From Pseudomonas silvicola (lineage in GTDB: Bacteria > Pseudomonadota > Gammaproteobacteria > Pseudomonadales > Pseudomonadaceae), in NCBI RefSeq assembly GCF_026651855.1, contig NZ_CP093280.1:6098501-6162500 (forward strand): DNA of 64,000 nt, in the 5' to 3' direction. Below the pieces are notes generated by a model. That model ran no database searches, was not told where the DNA came from, and saw only the letters and a list, made by a program, of their open reading frames with translations. Shown here one piece after another: positions 28,626-38,948 of the stretch; position 1 is the stretch's first letter; every line of letters starts with the position of its first letter. Both the position numbers and the translations under genes were made by a program.

Positions 28626-30398
28626 ATGCCGCTACCGACACCTGAAACCTGGTCACATGGTGCACATCTGCTGGACTCGGGGTTGACCCGTTTCGCCCTC
28701 TGGGCGCCTGACGCATTCGCCGTCAGCGTCGAGTTGGGCGATGGCCAGTCCCTGCCCATGCTGAGCCAGGACGACGGCTGGTTCGTGATCAACACGCCCT
28801 GCCCCCCCGGTACTCCCTACCGCTACCTCATCGACGGCGAACTGCTGGTGCCCGACCCCGCGTCGCGAGCCCAGCAAGGCGACGTCCACGGCCACAGCCT
28901 GGTGGTCGACCCCAACACCTACCAATGGCAGTTTCCCGAATGGCAGGGCCGCCCCTGGCACGAGGCAGTGATTCATGAGCTGCATGTGGGCGTGCTCGGC
29001 GGCTTCGCCGCAGTGGAGAAACACCTGGGGCGCCTGGCCGATCTGGGCGTGACCGCCATCGAACTGATGCCCATTGCCCAGTTTCCGGGCGAGCGCAACT
29101 GGGGTTATGACGGCGTGCTGCCCTATGCCCCGCAGTCCTCCTACGGTACTCCCGAGCAACTCAAGCACCTGATCGATTGCGCCCACGGCCACGGCCTGAT
29201 GGTGATCCTCGACGTGGTGTACAACCACTTCGGCCCCGACGGCAATTACCTGGGGCGTTACGCCAAGGGCTTCTTTCGCCACGACCAGACCACCCCCTGG
29301 GGCGACGCCATCGATTTCCGCCGCCCCCAGGTGCGCGACTTCTTCATCGACAACGCCCTGATGTGGCTGCTGGAATACCGCTTCGACGGCCTGCGCTTTG
29401 ACGCCGTGCACGCCATCGAAGACCCCGGTTTCCTCAAGCAGATGGCGGCGCGCATTCGTCAGCAGGTAGACGGCCCGCGGCACGTGTGGCTCACCCTGGA
29501 AAACGAGCTCAACCAGGCGCACCTGCTGGAAGAAGGCTTCGACGCCCAGTGGAACGACGACGGCCATAATGCCCTGCACGTACTGTTGACCGGTGAAACC
29601 GAAGCCTATTACAGCGACTTCGCCGAACAGCCCACTGCCAAGCTGGCGCGCTGCCTGAGCGAAGGGTTCATCTATCAGGGCGAACGCAACCGCCATGGCG
29701 AACCCCGTGGTGAACCCAGCGCTCACCTGCCACCCAATGCCTTCGTGCTGTTCCTGCAGAACCACGACCAGATCGGCAACCGGGCCTTTGGTGAACGCCT
29801 GACCCGGCTGTGCCGCCCCGAGGCCCTGCGCGCCGCCACTGCCTTGTTGCTGCTGAGCCCCATGACCCCGCTGCTGTTCATGGGCGATGAAAGCGGCGCC
29901 GAAGAACCCTTCCTGTTTTTCACCAGCCACCACGGTGAGCTGGCCGAAGCGGTACGCGAAGGCCGACGCGCCGAGTTCAAGCACTTCGCCGTGTTCGCCG
30001 ACGCCGAGCAGCGCGAGCGCATTCCCGACCCCAACGCCGAGTCGACCTTCAGCGCCTCGTTGCCCAGCGTGGCGGCCCCCGACGATGCCTGGCCCACCCT
30101 CTACCGTACGTTGCTGAGCCTGCGCCACCAGCACATTACCGAACACCTGTCCGGCAGCCGCTCGCTGGGTGCCGAGGTGCTGGCCCCGGGTGCCCTGTAC
30201 GCCCGCTGGCAACTGAGCAACGGCAGTGTGTTGCGTATCGACCTCAACCTCAGCGACAGCGCCGTGGCGACGCACTTGCCCGCGCCGCGCCACCGACTGT
30301 TCGACAGCCGCCTGGCCCCTGCCGACGCGGCCCCACTGGATGTACAGCCCCCCTATAGCGCCCTGGTCAGCCTGACCCCAGCCGGAGATGATGCATGA
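28626..30398 (+). CDS. treZ: Malto-oligosyltrehalose trehalohydrolase
   Basis: The 590-residue GH13 enzyme releases trehalose from maltooligosyl-trehalose made by TreY. An N-terminal beta domain (~1-100) precedes the barrel. DVVYNHFGPDGNYL, GLRFDAVHAI (nucleophile Asp), TLENE (likely acid Glu) and LQNHDQIGNRAFGERL are the expected GH13_10 motifs. A GGAAGAGG ribosome site precedes it. Its stop overlaps the malQ start by ATGA. Confidence 0.96.
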   Translation: MPLPTPETWSHGAHLLDSGLTRFALWAPDAFAVSVELGDGQSLPMLSQDDGWFVINTPCPPGTPYRYLIDGELLVPDPASRAQQGDVHGHSLVVDPNTYQWQFPEWQGRPWHEAVIHELHVGVLGGFAAVEKHLGRLADLGVTAIELMPIAQFPGERNWGYDGVLPYAPQSSYGTPEQLKHLIDCAHGHGLMVILDVVYNHFGPDGNYLGRYAKGFFRHDQTTPWGDAIDFRRPQVRDFFIDNALMWLLEYRFDGLRFDAVHAIEDPGFLKQMAARIRQQVDGPRHVWLTLENELNQAHLLEEGFDAQWNDDGHNALHVLLTGETEAYYSDFAEQPTAKLARCLSEGFIYQGERNRHGEPRGEPSAHLPPNAFVLFLQNHDQIGNRAFGERLTRLCRPEALRAATALLLLSPMTPLLFMGDESGAEEPFLFFTSHHGELAEAVREGRRAEFKHFAVFADAEQRERIPDPNAESTFSASLPSVAAPDDAWPTLYRTLLSLRHQHITEHLSGSRSLGAEVLAPGALYARWQLSNGSVLRIDLNLSDSAVATHLPAPRHRLFDSRLAPADAAPLDVQPPYSALVSLTPAGDDA

Positions 30399-32476
30399 GT
30401 GACGAACGCCTGCGGCAATTGGCGCAATACGCCGGCCTGGCCGTGCACTGGACCGATGCCAACGGCCAGCCGCAGACCGTGGCCGACCCGGTGCTGCGCA
30501 AGGTGCTGGCCGGCCTCGGCCACCGCGCCGATGACGCCGATGCGGTAGAGGCCAGCCTCAGGGACCTGGAACAGGTACGCCGCGACACGCACCTGCCCCC
30601 ACTGCTGACCGTCGACCACGGCCAGCCGCTGGACCTGGGCCACTACTTCCCGCCCCACACGCCCCTGCAAGTGCACCTGGAAAACAGCGCCGTGCTGGAC
30701 TTGCGGCTAGACGCCCGGGGGGCCTTGCCCGGGCTGGTGCCGGTGGGCTACCAGGACGTGCGCATCGAGGGCCAGCAGTTCACCCTGGCCGTGGCCCCTG
30801 CACGCTGCTACAGCGTGGCTGACGCATTGGCCGAGTCGGCCCCGCGTGCCTGGGGCCTGAGCGCGCAGTTGTACAGCCTGCGCCGCCCTGGTGACGGCGG
30901 TTTCGGCGATACCCAGGCCCTGGAAGCCTTTGCGCGCAGCGCCGGCGAGCGTGGCTGCGACGCCCTGGCCATCAGCCCCATGCACGCCATGTTCAGCAGC
31001 GATGCGCACCGCTACAGCCCCTATTCCCCCTCCAGCCGGCTATTTCTCAACGTGCTGTACGCCGCCCCGGGCGCCATCCTGGGCGAGCGCGCCCTGCGCG
31101 TGGCCCTGGACGATGCCGACCTGGGCGCCACCCTGCAACAGCTGGAACAGTTGCCACTGGTTGACTGGCCCGCCGCGGCCGACGCCAAGTTCCGCCTGCT
31201 GCGTTCGCTGTACAACGGCTTCCGCCAAGGCGATCACCCGCTGACCGCCGATTTCGCCAGTTTCCGCCATGCCGGCGGCGAAGCGCTGGAAAACCACTGC
31301 CGCTTCGAGGCCTTGCAAGCCGACTGCGCCGCCTGCGGCGTAAGCCAGGACTGGCGCCAGTGGCCGGCCGAATGGCACGACCCGCGCCACCCGACCATCG
31401 CCGCGTTTGCCCGCGAGCACGCCGACGAAGTGGGTTTCCATGCCTTCTGCCAATGGCTGGTAGCCCGCAGCCTGGAGCGCGCGCACCACGCCGCCAAGGG
31501 CAGTGGCATGCGCATCGGCTTGATCGCCGACCTGGCGGTGGGCGCCGACGGCGCTGGCAGCCAGGCCTGGAGCCGCCAGGACGAGCTGCTGGCCGACCTC
31601 ACCGTCGGCGCTCCACCCGATATCCTGAACCGTGCCGGGCAAGGCTGGGGTATTTCCGCGTTTTCCCCTGAAGGGCTGGTGCGCAACGGCTTTCGTGCCT
31701 TCATCGAAATGCTGCGGGCCAACTTCGCCCACGCCGGCGGCCTGCGCATCGACCACGTGATGGGCCTGCAACGGCTGTGGGTGATCCCCATGGACTCGCC
31801 CCCCAGCGAAGGCGCCTACCTGCACTACCCCATCGATGACCTGCTGCGCCTGCTGACCCTCGAATCACACCGCCACAAGGCCATTGTCCTGGGCGAAGAC
31901 CTGGGCACGGTGCCTGACGGCCTGCGGGAAAAACTCGCCGCCCGGCACATGCTGGGCATGCGCGTGCTGCTGTTCGAACAAGCCCACGCCGGGCATTTCC
32001 ACCCCGTGCTGCACTGGCCAGACAACGCCCTGGCCACCAGCACTACCCATGACCTGCCCACCCTGCACGGCTGGTGGAAAGCCCGTGACATCGACTGGAA
32101 CCACAAGCTAAGCCTGATCGATGCACACACCGAGCACCAATGGCGCGACACCCGCGAGCACGAGCGCCGGGGCCTGCGTCACGTACTGGCCCAGGACAGC
32201 CAGAATTTCGTCGAAGCCGGCAGCGAGACCGATCAGGTCATCGATGCCTGCGTGCGTTTCCTCGGGCACACCCGCGCCCCCCTGGTACTGCTGCCACTGG
32301 AAGACGCCCTGGGCGTGGAAGAGCAACCCAACCTGCCCGGCACTACCGACAGCCACCCCAACTGGCGCCGCCGCTTCACCGGTGACAGCCAGACCCTGCT
32401 GGACGATGAAGACGCTGCGCGGCGCCTGGAACTGCTGGCCTGCGCCCGCCAACAAGCCAATGAGCGTGATCGATGA
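30395..32476 (+). CDS. malQ: 4-alpha-glucanotransferase (amylomaltase), GH77
   Basis: The 693-residue enzyme moves maltosyl or longer units between glucans. It has an N-terminal extension of ~140 residues, then the GH77 barrel with GGLRIDHVMGLQRLW (nucleophile Asp), LGEDLGTVPDGL (acid Glu) and TTHDLPTLHGWW. It is coupled by ATGA overlaps to treZ upstream and treY downstream, which ties it to trimming of glucan chains for trehalose release. Confidence 0.96.
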   Translation: MSDERLRQLAQYAGLAVHWTDANGQPQTVADPVLRKVLAGLGHRADDADAVEASLRDLEQVRRDTHLPPLLTVDHGQPLDLGHYFPPHTPLQVHLENSAVLDLRLDARGALPGLVPVGYQDVRIEGQQFTLAVAPARCYSVADALAESAPRAWGLSAQLYSLRRPGDGGFGDTQALEAFARSAGERGCDALAISPMHAMFSSDAHRYSPYSPSSRLFLNVLYAAPGAILGERALRVALDDADLGATLQQLEQLPLVDWPAAADAKFRLLRSLYNGFRQGDHPLTADFASFRHAGGEALENHCRFEALQADCAACGVSQDWRQWPAEWHDPRHPTIAAFAREHADEVGFHAFCQWLVARSLERAHHAAKGSGMRIGLIADLAVGADGAGSQAWSRQDELLADLTVGAPPDILNRAGQGWGISAFSPEGLVRNGFRAFIEMLRANFAHAGGLRIDHVMGLQRLWVIPMDSPPSEGAYLHYPIDDLLRLLTLESHRHKAIVLGEDLGTVPDGLREKLAARHMLGMRVLLFEQAHAGHFHPVLHWPDNALATSTTHDLPTLHGWWKARDIDWNHKLSLIDAHTEHQWRDTREHERRGLRHVLAQDSQNFVEAGSETDQVIDACVRFLGHTRAPLVLLPLEDALGVEEQPNLPGTTDSHPNWRRRFTGDSQTLLDDEDAARRLELLACARQQANERDR

Positions 32477-35256
32477 AGGCCATGACCGGCAGCCTGCGGC
32501 TGCAGTTTCACAAAGACTTCACCCTGGACGATGCCGCTGCCAGGGTGCCGTACTTCAAGCAACTGGGCATCAGCCATTTGTATGCTTCGCCCATCCTCAA
32601 GGCCCGCCCCGGTTCCATGCACGGCTACGACGTGGTCGACCCCACGCGCATCAACCCTGAGCTGGGCGGCGAGCCGGCCCTGCGCCGGCTGGTCAAGACC
32701 CTGCGCGAACACGACATGGGCCTGGTGCTGGACATCGTCTCCAACCACATGGCCGTGGGCGGCGGGCACAACCCCTGGTGGCTGGACCTGCTGGAGTGGG
32801 GCCGACGCAGCCCCTACTCGGAGTTCTTCGATATTCAGTGGCACTCTCCCGACCCCCTGCTCGAAGGCCAGTTGCTGCTGCCGTTCCTGGGCAACGACTA
32901 CGGCGCGTGCCTGTCAGCCGGGGATATTCCGGTGCGACTGGATGCCAGTGAAGGGCGGTTCTTCATCGAGCACTACGAGCACCGTTTCCCGGTATCGCCA
33001 CCCGACTACGCCGACTTGCTCAGCGCTGCCGATGACCCGGTACTGAGCAAGCTGGGCGGCCGCTTCGGTGCGCTCGAACAAGACCCCCATGCCTACGACA
33101 AGGCGGTGGAACTGCGCGCGGAGCTGGCCGCCCTGAGCCATAGCCACAAGCAGGCGCTGGATGCCCTGCTGCAGCGCTTTGACAGCACCACGCCGGAAGG
33201 CTTCGAACGCTTGCACCGGCTGCTGGAGAAACAGCACTACCGCCTGGCCAGTTGGCGCACGGCGGGGGACGACATCAACTGGCGGCGTTTCTTCGACGTC
33301 AACGAACTGGGCGGCCTGCGGGTAGAACGCGCCGCGGTGTTCGAAGCCACCCACGCGAAGATTTTCGAGCTGATCGAAGAAGGCCTGATCGACGGGCTGC
33401 GCATTGACCACGTGGACGGCCTGGCCGACCCGCGCGGTTACTGCCGCAAGCTGCGCCGGCGAGTCGAACGTCTGTTGAGCAAGCGACCGCCCAACGCGGC
33501 GGTGGCGCACTTCCCCATCTACGTGGAAAAGATCCTGGGCGCCGACGAACGCCTGCACCGCGACTGGCACGTGGATGGCACCACCGGCTACGAGTTCATG
33601 AACCAGGTCTCGCGCCTGCAGCATGACCCCGCTGGCGCCGAGCCTCTGGCCGAACTGTGGAGCAGCCTCAGCGGTCGCCCGGCGGTGTTCGAGGAAGAAG
33701 CCCTGGCCGCCCGCCACCTGGTGATCAATGGCAGCCTGGCCGGTGACTTCGAGTCCGTCGCCCAGGCCCTGCTGCAGGTGGCCAGGGGCGACCTGATGAG
33801 CCGCGACCTGACGTTGGGTGCCATCCGCCGCGCCTTGCAGGCGCTGGTGGTGCACTTTCCGGTATACCGCACCTACATCAGCGCCTGCGGGCGCCCCGCC
33901 GAGGATGAAGGTTATTTCCAGCAAGCCTTGGAAGGCGCCCGTGCCAGCCTCGGCGAGGCCGACTGGCCGGTGCTCGACTACCTCGCGCGCTGGCTGGGCG
34001 GCCAGCCTTGGCGCGACCTGCCACCGGGCCGGCCGCGCAAGTTGTTGCGCCATGCCTGCGTGCGCTTCCAGCAGCTGACGTCACCCACTGCGGCCAAGGC
34101 CGTGGAGGACACTGCGTTCTACCGCAGCGCGGTGCTGCTTTCACGCAACGATGTGGGTTTTGACGCTGAACACTTCAGTGCCCCGCCCGAGGTGTTCCAC
34201 CAGGCCTGCGAGCAGCGCCTGGCGGACTTCCCCGACAACCTGCTGGCCACCGCCACCCACGACCACAAGCGTGGCGAAGATACCCGCGCGCGCCTGGCCG
34301 TGCTCAGTGAGCGCAGTAGCTGGTACCCGGGCCGGGTCAACCATTGGCAGGAACTGGCAGAGCCCCTGCGCAGCCAGGTGGCCGATAACGTCGCGCCCAC
34401 CCCGGGTGATGAATTGATCCTGTTCCAGGCACTGCTCGGCAGCTGGCCCCTGGGCCTGGGCAGCGATGACACGCCGGGGCTTGAAGCCTACGCCGAGCGT
34501 CTGTTCCAGTGGCAGCAGAAAGCCTTGCGCGAAGCCAAACTGGCCAGTAGCTGGAGCGCGCCCAACGAGCCTTACGAGCAGGCCTGCAAGGCTTACCTGG
34601 AACGCCTGCTGCTTGACCCGCAGGGCCAGCAGTTGCGTGCTTCACTGGTGGCCGCCGTGCAACGTCTGAGCGTGGCTGGCGCCCTCAACGGCCTGGTGCA
34701 GACCTTGCTGCGCATGACCGTCCCAGGCATCCCCGACCTGTACCAGGGCGCCGAGTTCTGGGACCTGAGCCTGGTGGACCCGGACAACCGTCGCCCCGTG
34801 GACTACGCTGCTCGTGAGCAGGCACTGGCCACACCCGCCAGCCCCGCCGAGCTGCTGGCGCGCTGGCAGGACGGCCACCTCAAACAGCAGCTGATCGCCC
34901 GTACCCTGCGCCGCCGTGCCGAGCACGTGGCGCTGTTTGCCCGGGGCGCTTATCAGCCTCTGGAAGTCCGAGGCGAACAGGCTGAACGCGTACTGGCCTT
35001 TGCCCGAATCGGCGACGACGAACTGGCCATCGTCATCGTGCCACGACTGGCCAGCGAACTGCTGGGTGACACCGGCAGCCCGCTTATCGAGGCACCCAAG
35101 TGGGGAGACACCTGCGTCGTGCTACCGTCCAACTACACTCTGCCTACATTTAAGGGACTTTTTTCAGACGTGGCAGTCACAGCCAATAAGGAACTGCGGC
35201 TCGATGCCGCTCTGAAGGATTTTCCCGTCAATCTCTTAGTACAAAGTGACTTGTGA
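32473..35256 (+). CDS. treY: Malto-oligosyltrehalose synthase
   Basis: The 927-residue GH13_26 enzyme isomerises the reducing-end alpha-1,4 bond of a glucan to the trehalose linkage. Motifs in order are LDIVSNHMAVGG, GLRIDHVDGLADPRGY (nucleophile Asp), VEKILGADERL (acid Glu) and ATATHDHKRGEDTRARLAV. Full length for the family. ATGA overlap with malQ; a short GTG/ATG junction leads to the DUF2934 gene. Confidence 0.96.
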   Translation: MKAMTGSLRLQFHKDFTLDDAAARVPYFKQLGISHLYASPILKARPGSMHGYDVVDPTRINPELGGEPALRRLVKTLREHDMGLVLDIVSNHMAVGGGHNPWWLDLLEWGRRSPYSEFFDIQWHSPDPLLEGQLLLPFLGNDYGACLSAGDIPVRLDASEGRFFIEHYEHRFPVSPPDYADLLSAADDPVLSKLGGRFGALEQDPHAYDKAVELRAELAALSHSHKQALDALLQRFDSTTPEGFERLHRLLEKQHYRLASWRTAGDDINWRRFFDVNELGGLRVERAAVFEATHAKIFELIEEGLIDGLRIDHVDGLADPRGYCRKLRRRVERLLSKRPPNAAVAHFPIYVEKILGADERLHRDWHVDGTTGYEFMNQVSRLQHDPAGAEPLAELWSSLSGRPAVFEEEALAARHLVINGSLAGDFESVAQALLQVARGDLMSRDLTLGAIRRALQALVVHFPVYRTYISACGRPAEDEGYFQQALEGARASLGEADWPVLDYLARWLGGQPWRDLPPGRPRKLLRHACVRFQQLTSPTAAKAVEDTAFYRSAVLLSRNDVGFDAEHFSAPPEVFHQACEQRLADFPDNLLATATHDHKRGEDTRARLAVLSERSSWYPGRVNHWQELAEPLRSQVADNVAPTPGDELILFQALLGSWPLGLGSDDTPGLEAYAERLFQWQQKALREAKLASSWSAPNEPYEQACKAYLERLLLDPQGQQLRASLVAAVQRLSVAGALNGLVQTLLRMTVPGIPDLYQGAEFWDLSLVDPDNRRPVDYAAREQALATPASPAELLARWQDGHLKQQLIARTLRRRAEHVALFARGAYQPLEVRGEQAERVLAFARIGDDELAIVIVPRLASELLGDTGSPLIEAPKWGDTCVVLPSNYTLPTFKGLFSDVAVTANKELRLDAALKDFPVNLLVQSDL

Positions 35257-35270
35257 TCAGGAGCGTTGAA

Positions 35271-35642
35271 ATGAGTGCCGACGACAAACGTATACGCGAA
35301 TTTGCCTATCAGATCTGGGAATCGGAAGGCAAACCCGAAGGCCACGAAGACCGCCACTGGGAGATGGCGCGCAAGCTGGCTGAAGCCGAAGCCCTGGCGC
35401 CCACCAAGCCTGGCAAAGCCAAGCCCGCTGCCAAACCCAAGGCCGCCGCCAGCGCCGAAGGCAAGGCCAAGCCGGCCGCCAACGCCGCCGACGTCAAGGC
35501 CAAGCCAGCGCCCGCCGCTAAACCGGCCGCGCCCAAGGCGGCCGCGGCGGCCAAACCCAAACCTGCCGCGCCCTCTGCCCCGGTGAAACCGGCTGCCGAG
35601 AAAAAACCTCGCGCCGGCGCGAAGAAACCGCCCGCCAGCTGA
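35271..35642 (+). CDS. DUF2934 protein with a Lys/Ala/Pro-rich tail
   Basis: The 123-residue product has a small N-terminal DUF2934 domain (~3-45, with IREFAYQIWESEG and HEDRHWEMARKLAEAE). A low-complexity basic tail of KP, AK and AAA repeats follows to the end (~50-123), resembling histone-H1-like tails. Role is unknown; such tails bind nucleic acid or polyanions in other proteins, but that is not shown. GATCAGGAGCGTTGAA before ATG 35271 gives a ribosome site. Similar genes accompany treY/glgX in Pseudomonas. Confidence 0.85.
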   Translation: MSADDKRIREFAYQIWESEGKPEGHEDRHWEMARKLAEAEALAPTKPGKAKPAAKPKAAASAEGKAKPAANAADVKAKPAPAAKPAAPKAAAAAKPKPAAPSAPVKPAAEKKPRAGAKKPPAS

Positions 35643-35662
35643 TCCCGGCAACGCTCCCGTTG

Positions 35663-35693
35663 CTCCGGCCAGCCCACCCAGGGCTGGCCGGAG
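35663..35693 (+). terminator. Strong hairpin between the DUF2934 gene and glgX
   Basis: A perfect 13-bp inverted repeat (CTCCGGCCAGCCC, loop ACCCA, GGGCTGGCCGGAG) lies 20 bp after the stop. There is no T-run, so it may be a weak terminator or an RNA stabiliser. Confidence 0.6.
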
Positions 35694-35790
35694 TACGCGT
35701 GCGTCGTCACTCGCTCCCTGACCCGCCTCACTGGCCCCTGCGCCGGTACGGCCCGCTATCGCCCTGAATTCGCAGTGCAAAGGATATCCC

Positions 35791-37950
35791 ATGAGCCGTC
35801 AAAAGAAGTTCACCCCCGCCCCCGGCACCGATCCAACCCGCATTCGTGAAGGCCTGCCCTTCCCACTCGGGGCTACCTGGGACGGGCTGGGGGTCAATTT
35901 CGCGCTGTTTTCGGCCAACGCCACCAAGGTGGAACTGTGCCTGTTCGACTCCACCGGTGAAACGGAGCTGGAACGCATCGAATTGCCGGAGTACACCGAC
36001 GAGATCTTCCACGGCTACCTGCCCGACGCCCACCCTGGGCTGACCTATGGCTACCGCGTGTACGGCCCGTATGACCCCGAGAACGGCCACCGTTTCAACC
36101 ACAACAAGCTGCTGATCGACCCCTACGCCAAACAGATGGTGGGCCAGCTGAAGTGGTCCGAAGCCTTGTTCGGCTACACCATCGGCCACCCCGACGGCGA
36201 CCTCAGCTTCGACGAGCGTGACAGCGCGCCCTTCGTGCCCAAGTGCCGCGTCATCGACCCCGCCTACACCTGGGGCCGCGACCAGCGGGTCAACGTGCCG
36301 TGGGACAAGACCATTTTCTACGAGACCCACGTGCGCGGCATCAGCATGCGACACCCGGCGGTCCCCGAAGATCAGCGCGGTACCTTCGCCGGCCTCATGG
36401 TGCCTGAAGTGGTTGAGCACATCCGTAAACTGGGGGTGACCTCCATCGAGCTACTGCCCATCCACGGTTTCGTCAATGACCAGCACCTGCTGCAAAAAGG
36501 CCTGAACAACTATTGGGGCTACAACACCATCACCTTTTTCGCCCCGCACCCGCGCTACCTGGCCAACGGCAAGATCGCCGAGTTCAAGGAAATGGTCGCG
36601 CACCTGCATGACGCGGGCCTCGAGGTGATCCTCGACGTGGTCTACAACCACACGGCCGAGGGCAACGAGCAGGGCCCCACCCTGTCCATGCGCGGCATCG
36701 ACAACGCCAGCTACTACCGGCTGATGCCGGACAACAAGCGTTTCTACATCAACGATTCAGGCACCGGCAACACCCTGGACCTGAGCCACCCCTGCGTGCT
36801 GCAGATGGTGACCGACTCGCTGCGCTACTGGGCGACGGAAATGCACGTGGATGGCTTCCGCTTCGACCTGGCGACCATCCTGGGCCGTTACCACGAGGGC
36901 TTCGATGAGCGCCACAGCTTCCTGGTGGCTTGCCGCCAAGACCCGGTGCTGCGCCAGGTCAAGCTGATCGCCGAACCCTGGGACTGCGGCCCCGGCGGCT
37001 ACCAGGTAGGCGGCTTCGCCCCCGGCTGGGCCGAATGGAACGACCGCTTCCGCGACACCGCCCGGGCCTTCTGGAAAGGTGACGACGGCCAACTGGCCGA
37101 CTTCGCCGGGCGCCTCACGGGCTCCGGCGAACTGTTCAACCAGCGCGGCCGGCGCCCCTACACCTCGGTGAACTTCATCACCGCCCACGATGGTTTTACG
37201 TTGCGCGACCTGGTGTCCTACAACGACAAGCACAACGAAGACAACGACGAGAACAACCAGGACGGCAGCAACAACAACCTGTCCTGGAACCACGGCGTCG
37301 AAGGCCCCACCGATGACCGCGAAATCGTCGAACTGCGCCTGCGCCAGATGCGCAATTTCATGGCCACCCTGCTGTTCTCCCAAGGCACGCCCATGATCGT
37401 GGCCGGTGACGAGTTCGCCCGTACCCAGAACGGCAACAACAACGCCTACTGCCAGGACAGCGAGATCGGCTGGGTCAACTGGGACCTGGACGAAGACGGC
37501 AAGGCCTTGCTGCGCTTCGTGCGCCGCCTGATCCGCCTGCGCAATTCCTACCCCATTCTGCGTCGCAACCGCTTCCTGGTCGGTACCTACAACGAAGACA
37601 TTGGCGTCAAGGACGTCACCTGGCTGGCCCCCGACGCCAGCGAGATGACCACCGAGCAATGGCAAGACGGCAACGGCCGCTGCCTGGGCATGCTGCTCGA
37701 TGGCCGCGCGCAGACCAGCGGCATTCGCAAACCGGGGGCCGATGCCACCTTGCTGCTCATCGTCAACGCGCACCACGACGTGGTCAATTTCGTCCTGCCC
37801 GAGGTACCGGAAGGCGAATACTGGACCTGCCTGGTCGACACCAACCGCCCGGAACTGCGTGACCATGAACCGCTGCCATTCGGCAGCGACTTCCTGGTGA
37901 CCGGCCGCTCGCTGTTGCTGTTCGAGCTGCACCGGGAAGTGGAGGAATGA
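35791..37950 (+). CDS. glgX: Glycogen debranching enzyme GlgX
   Basis: The 719-residue GH13_11 isoamylase-type enzyme removes short alpha-1,6 branches from phosphorylase-trimmed glycogen. An N-terminal CBM48-like domain (~20-120) precedes the barrel. Key motifs are DVVYNHTAEGNEQGP, DGFRFDLATILGR (nucleophile Asp) and LIAEPWDCGPGGYQVGGF (acid Glu). AAAGGATATCCC precedes the ATG. Its stop overlaps the next gene by ATGA. Confidence 0.96.
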   Translation: MSRQKKFTPAPGTDPTRIREGLPFPLGATWDGLGVNFALFSANATKVELCLFDSTGETELERIELPEYTDEIFHGYLPDAHPGLTYGYRVYGPYDPENGHRFNHNKLLIDPYAKQMVGQLKWSEALFGYTIGHPDGDLSFDERDSAPFVPKCRVIDPAYTWGRDQRVNVPWDKTIFYETHVRGISMRHPAVPEDQRGTFAGLMVPEVVEHIRKLGVTSIELLPIHGFVNDQHLLQKGLNNYWGYNTITFFAPHPRYLANGKIAEFKEMVAHLHDAGLEVILDVVYNHTAEGNEQGPTLSMRGIDNASYYRLMPDNKRFYINDSGTGNTLDLSHPCVLQMVTDSLRYWATEMHVDGFRFDLATILGRYHEGFDERHSFLVACRQDPVLRQVKLIAEPWDCGPGGYQVGGFAPGWAEWNDRFRDTARAFWKGDDGQLADFAGRLTGSGELFNQRGRRPYTSVNFITAHDGFTLRDLVSYNDKHNEDNDENNQDGSNNNLSWNHGVEGPTDDREIVELRLRQMRNFMATLLFSQGTPMIVAGDEFARTQNGNNNAYCQDSEIGWVNWDLDEDGKALLRFVRRLIRLRNSYPILRRNRFLVGTYNEDIGVKDVTWLAPDASEMTTEQWQDGNGRCLGMLLDGRAQTSGIRKPGADATLLLIVNAHHDVVNFVLPEVPEGEYWTCLVDTNRPELRDHEPLPFGSDFLVTGRSLLLFELHREVEE

Positions 37951-38948
37951 ACCGGGTGCTGGCGGCAAGCCTGCAACGCCCGGCCTCTGGCTACCCGGAC
38001 GCCGCGGCGCTGCACCAGGCCTTGCAGGCCCTGGTGGCCGACGGCCTCGACCGCCTGGCCCTGCCGGGCAGCGGGCGCACCCTTGAGCGCTGGCGCTGCC
38101 TGGCCGTGGTCGCGGGCCAGGACCTGGGCCTGTGCAAGTTCTACGAAGGGCACACCGATGCCCTGGCGATCATGACCGAGCTGGCGGCGCCACGCGTGGC
38201 AGTGGGCAGCACCTGGGGCATGTGGGCGGCCGAACCGCCCAACGCCCGGGTCACTGTCAAACGCCACCGCGACGGCTACCAGCTCAATGGCCGCAAGGCC
38301 TGGTGTTCCGGCGCCGGGCACCTCAGCCACGCCTTGCTTACCGCCTGGGATGAACACGGCCAGCAGCAACTGGTGGCCGTGGCCCTGCGTCAGCCCGGTG
38401 TGACCGTGGTCAACGAAGGCTGGCAAGCGGTCGGCATGGGCGCCACTGCCAGCGTTCAGGTGCAATTCGACCAGGCCGAAGGCACGCCGGTGGGTGGCCC
38501 GGGCGAGTACCTTGAGCGCCCTGGGTTTTGGCAGGGGGCGATCGGCATCGCCGCCTGCTGGTATGGTGCCGCCCAGCAACTGGCCCTGCGCCTGCAGGCT
38601 CATCCGCGCGACGAGCCTCATGCCAGGGCGCACCTGGGTACCGTCGACAGCGCCCTGTTTGCGCTGCGCACCGTGCTGCGCCAGGCCGCCGCCAGCGTCG
38701 ACACGGCACCCGACGAATCCTGTGAATACCTGGCCCGACGGGTACGCGCCGTGGCGGAAGAGGCGTGCGAGCAGACCCTCATTCATGTCGGCCATGCCCT
38801 GGGCGCCGCGCCGTTCTGCCGTGACGCCCATTTTGCCCGCCTGGCCGCCGACCTCCCCGTGTACCTGCGCCAGAGCCATGCCGAGCGCGACCTGGCTGAA
38901 TTGGGCGCCCTGGCCAGCCAAACCGGGCCTAGCGAGTTCACCCTATGA
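37947..38948 (+). CDS. Acyl-CoA dehydrogenase-like protein
   Basis: The 333-residue product resembles the middle and C-terminal parts of acyl-CoA dehydrogenases: GSTWGMWAAEPP, YQLNGRKAWCSGAGHLSHALLTA, GMGATASVQVQFDQ, then a helical C-terminal half. It is shorter than typical (~380). The usual catalytic Glu position is not obvious, so it may not oxidise an acyl-CoA. It overlaps glgX and the PIG-L gene by ATGA at each end, so it is co-translated with them. The substrate is unknown. Confidence 0.75.
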   Translation: MNRVLAASLQRPASGYPDAAALHQALQALVADGLDRLALPGSGRTLERWRCLAVVAGQDLGLCKFYEGHTDALAIMTELAAPRVAVGSTWGMWAAEPPNARVTVKRHRDGYQLNGRKAWCSGAGHLSHALLTAWDEHGQQQLVAVALRQPGVTVVNEGWQAVGMGATASVQVQFDQAEGTPVGGPGEYLERPGFWQGAIGIAACWYGAAQQLALRLQAHPRDEPHARAHLGTVDSALFALRTVLRQAAASVDTAPDESCEYLARRVRAVAEEACEQTLIHVGHALGAAPFCRDAHFARLAADLPVYLRQSHAERDLAELGALASQTGPSEFTL

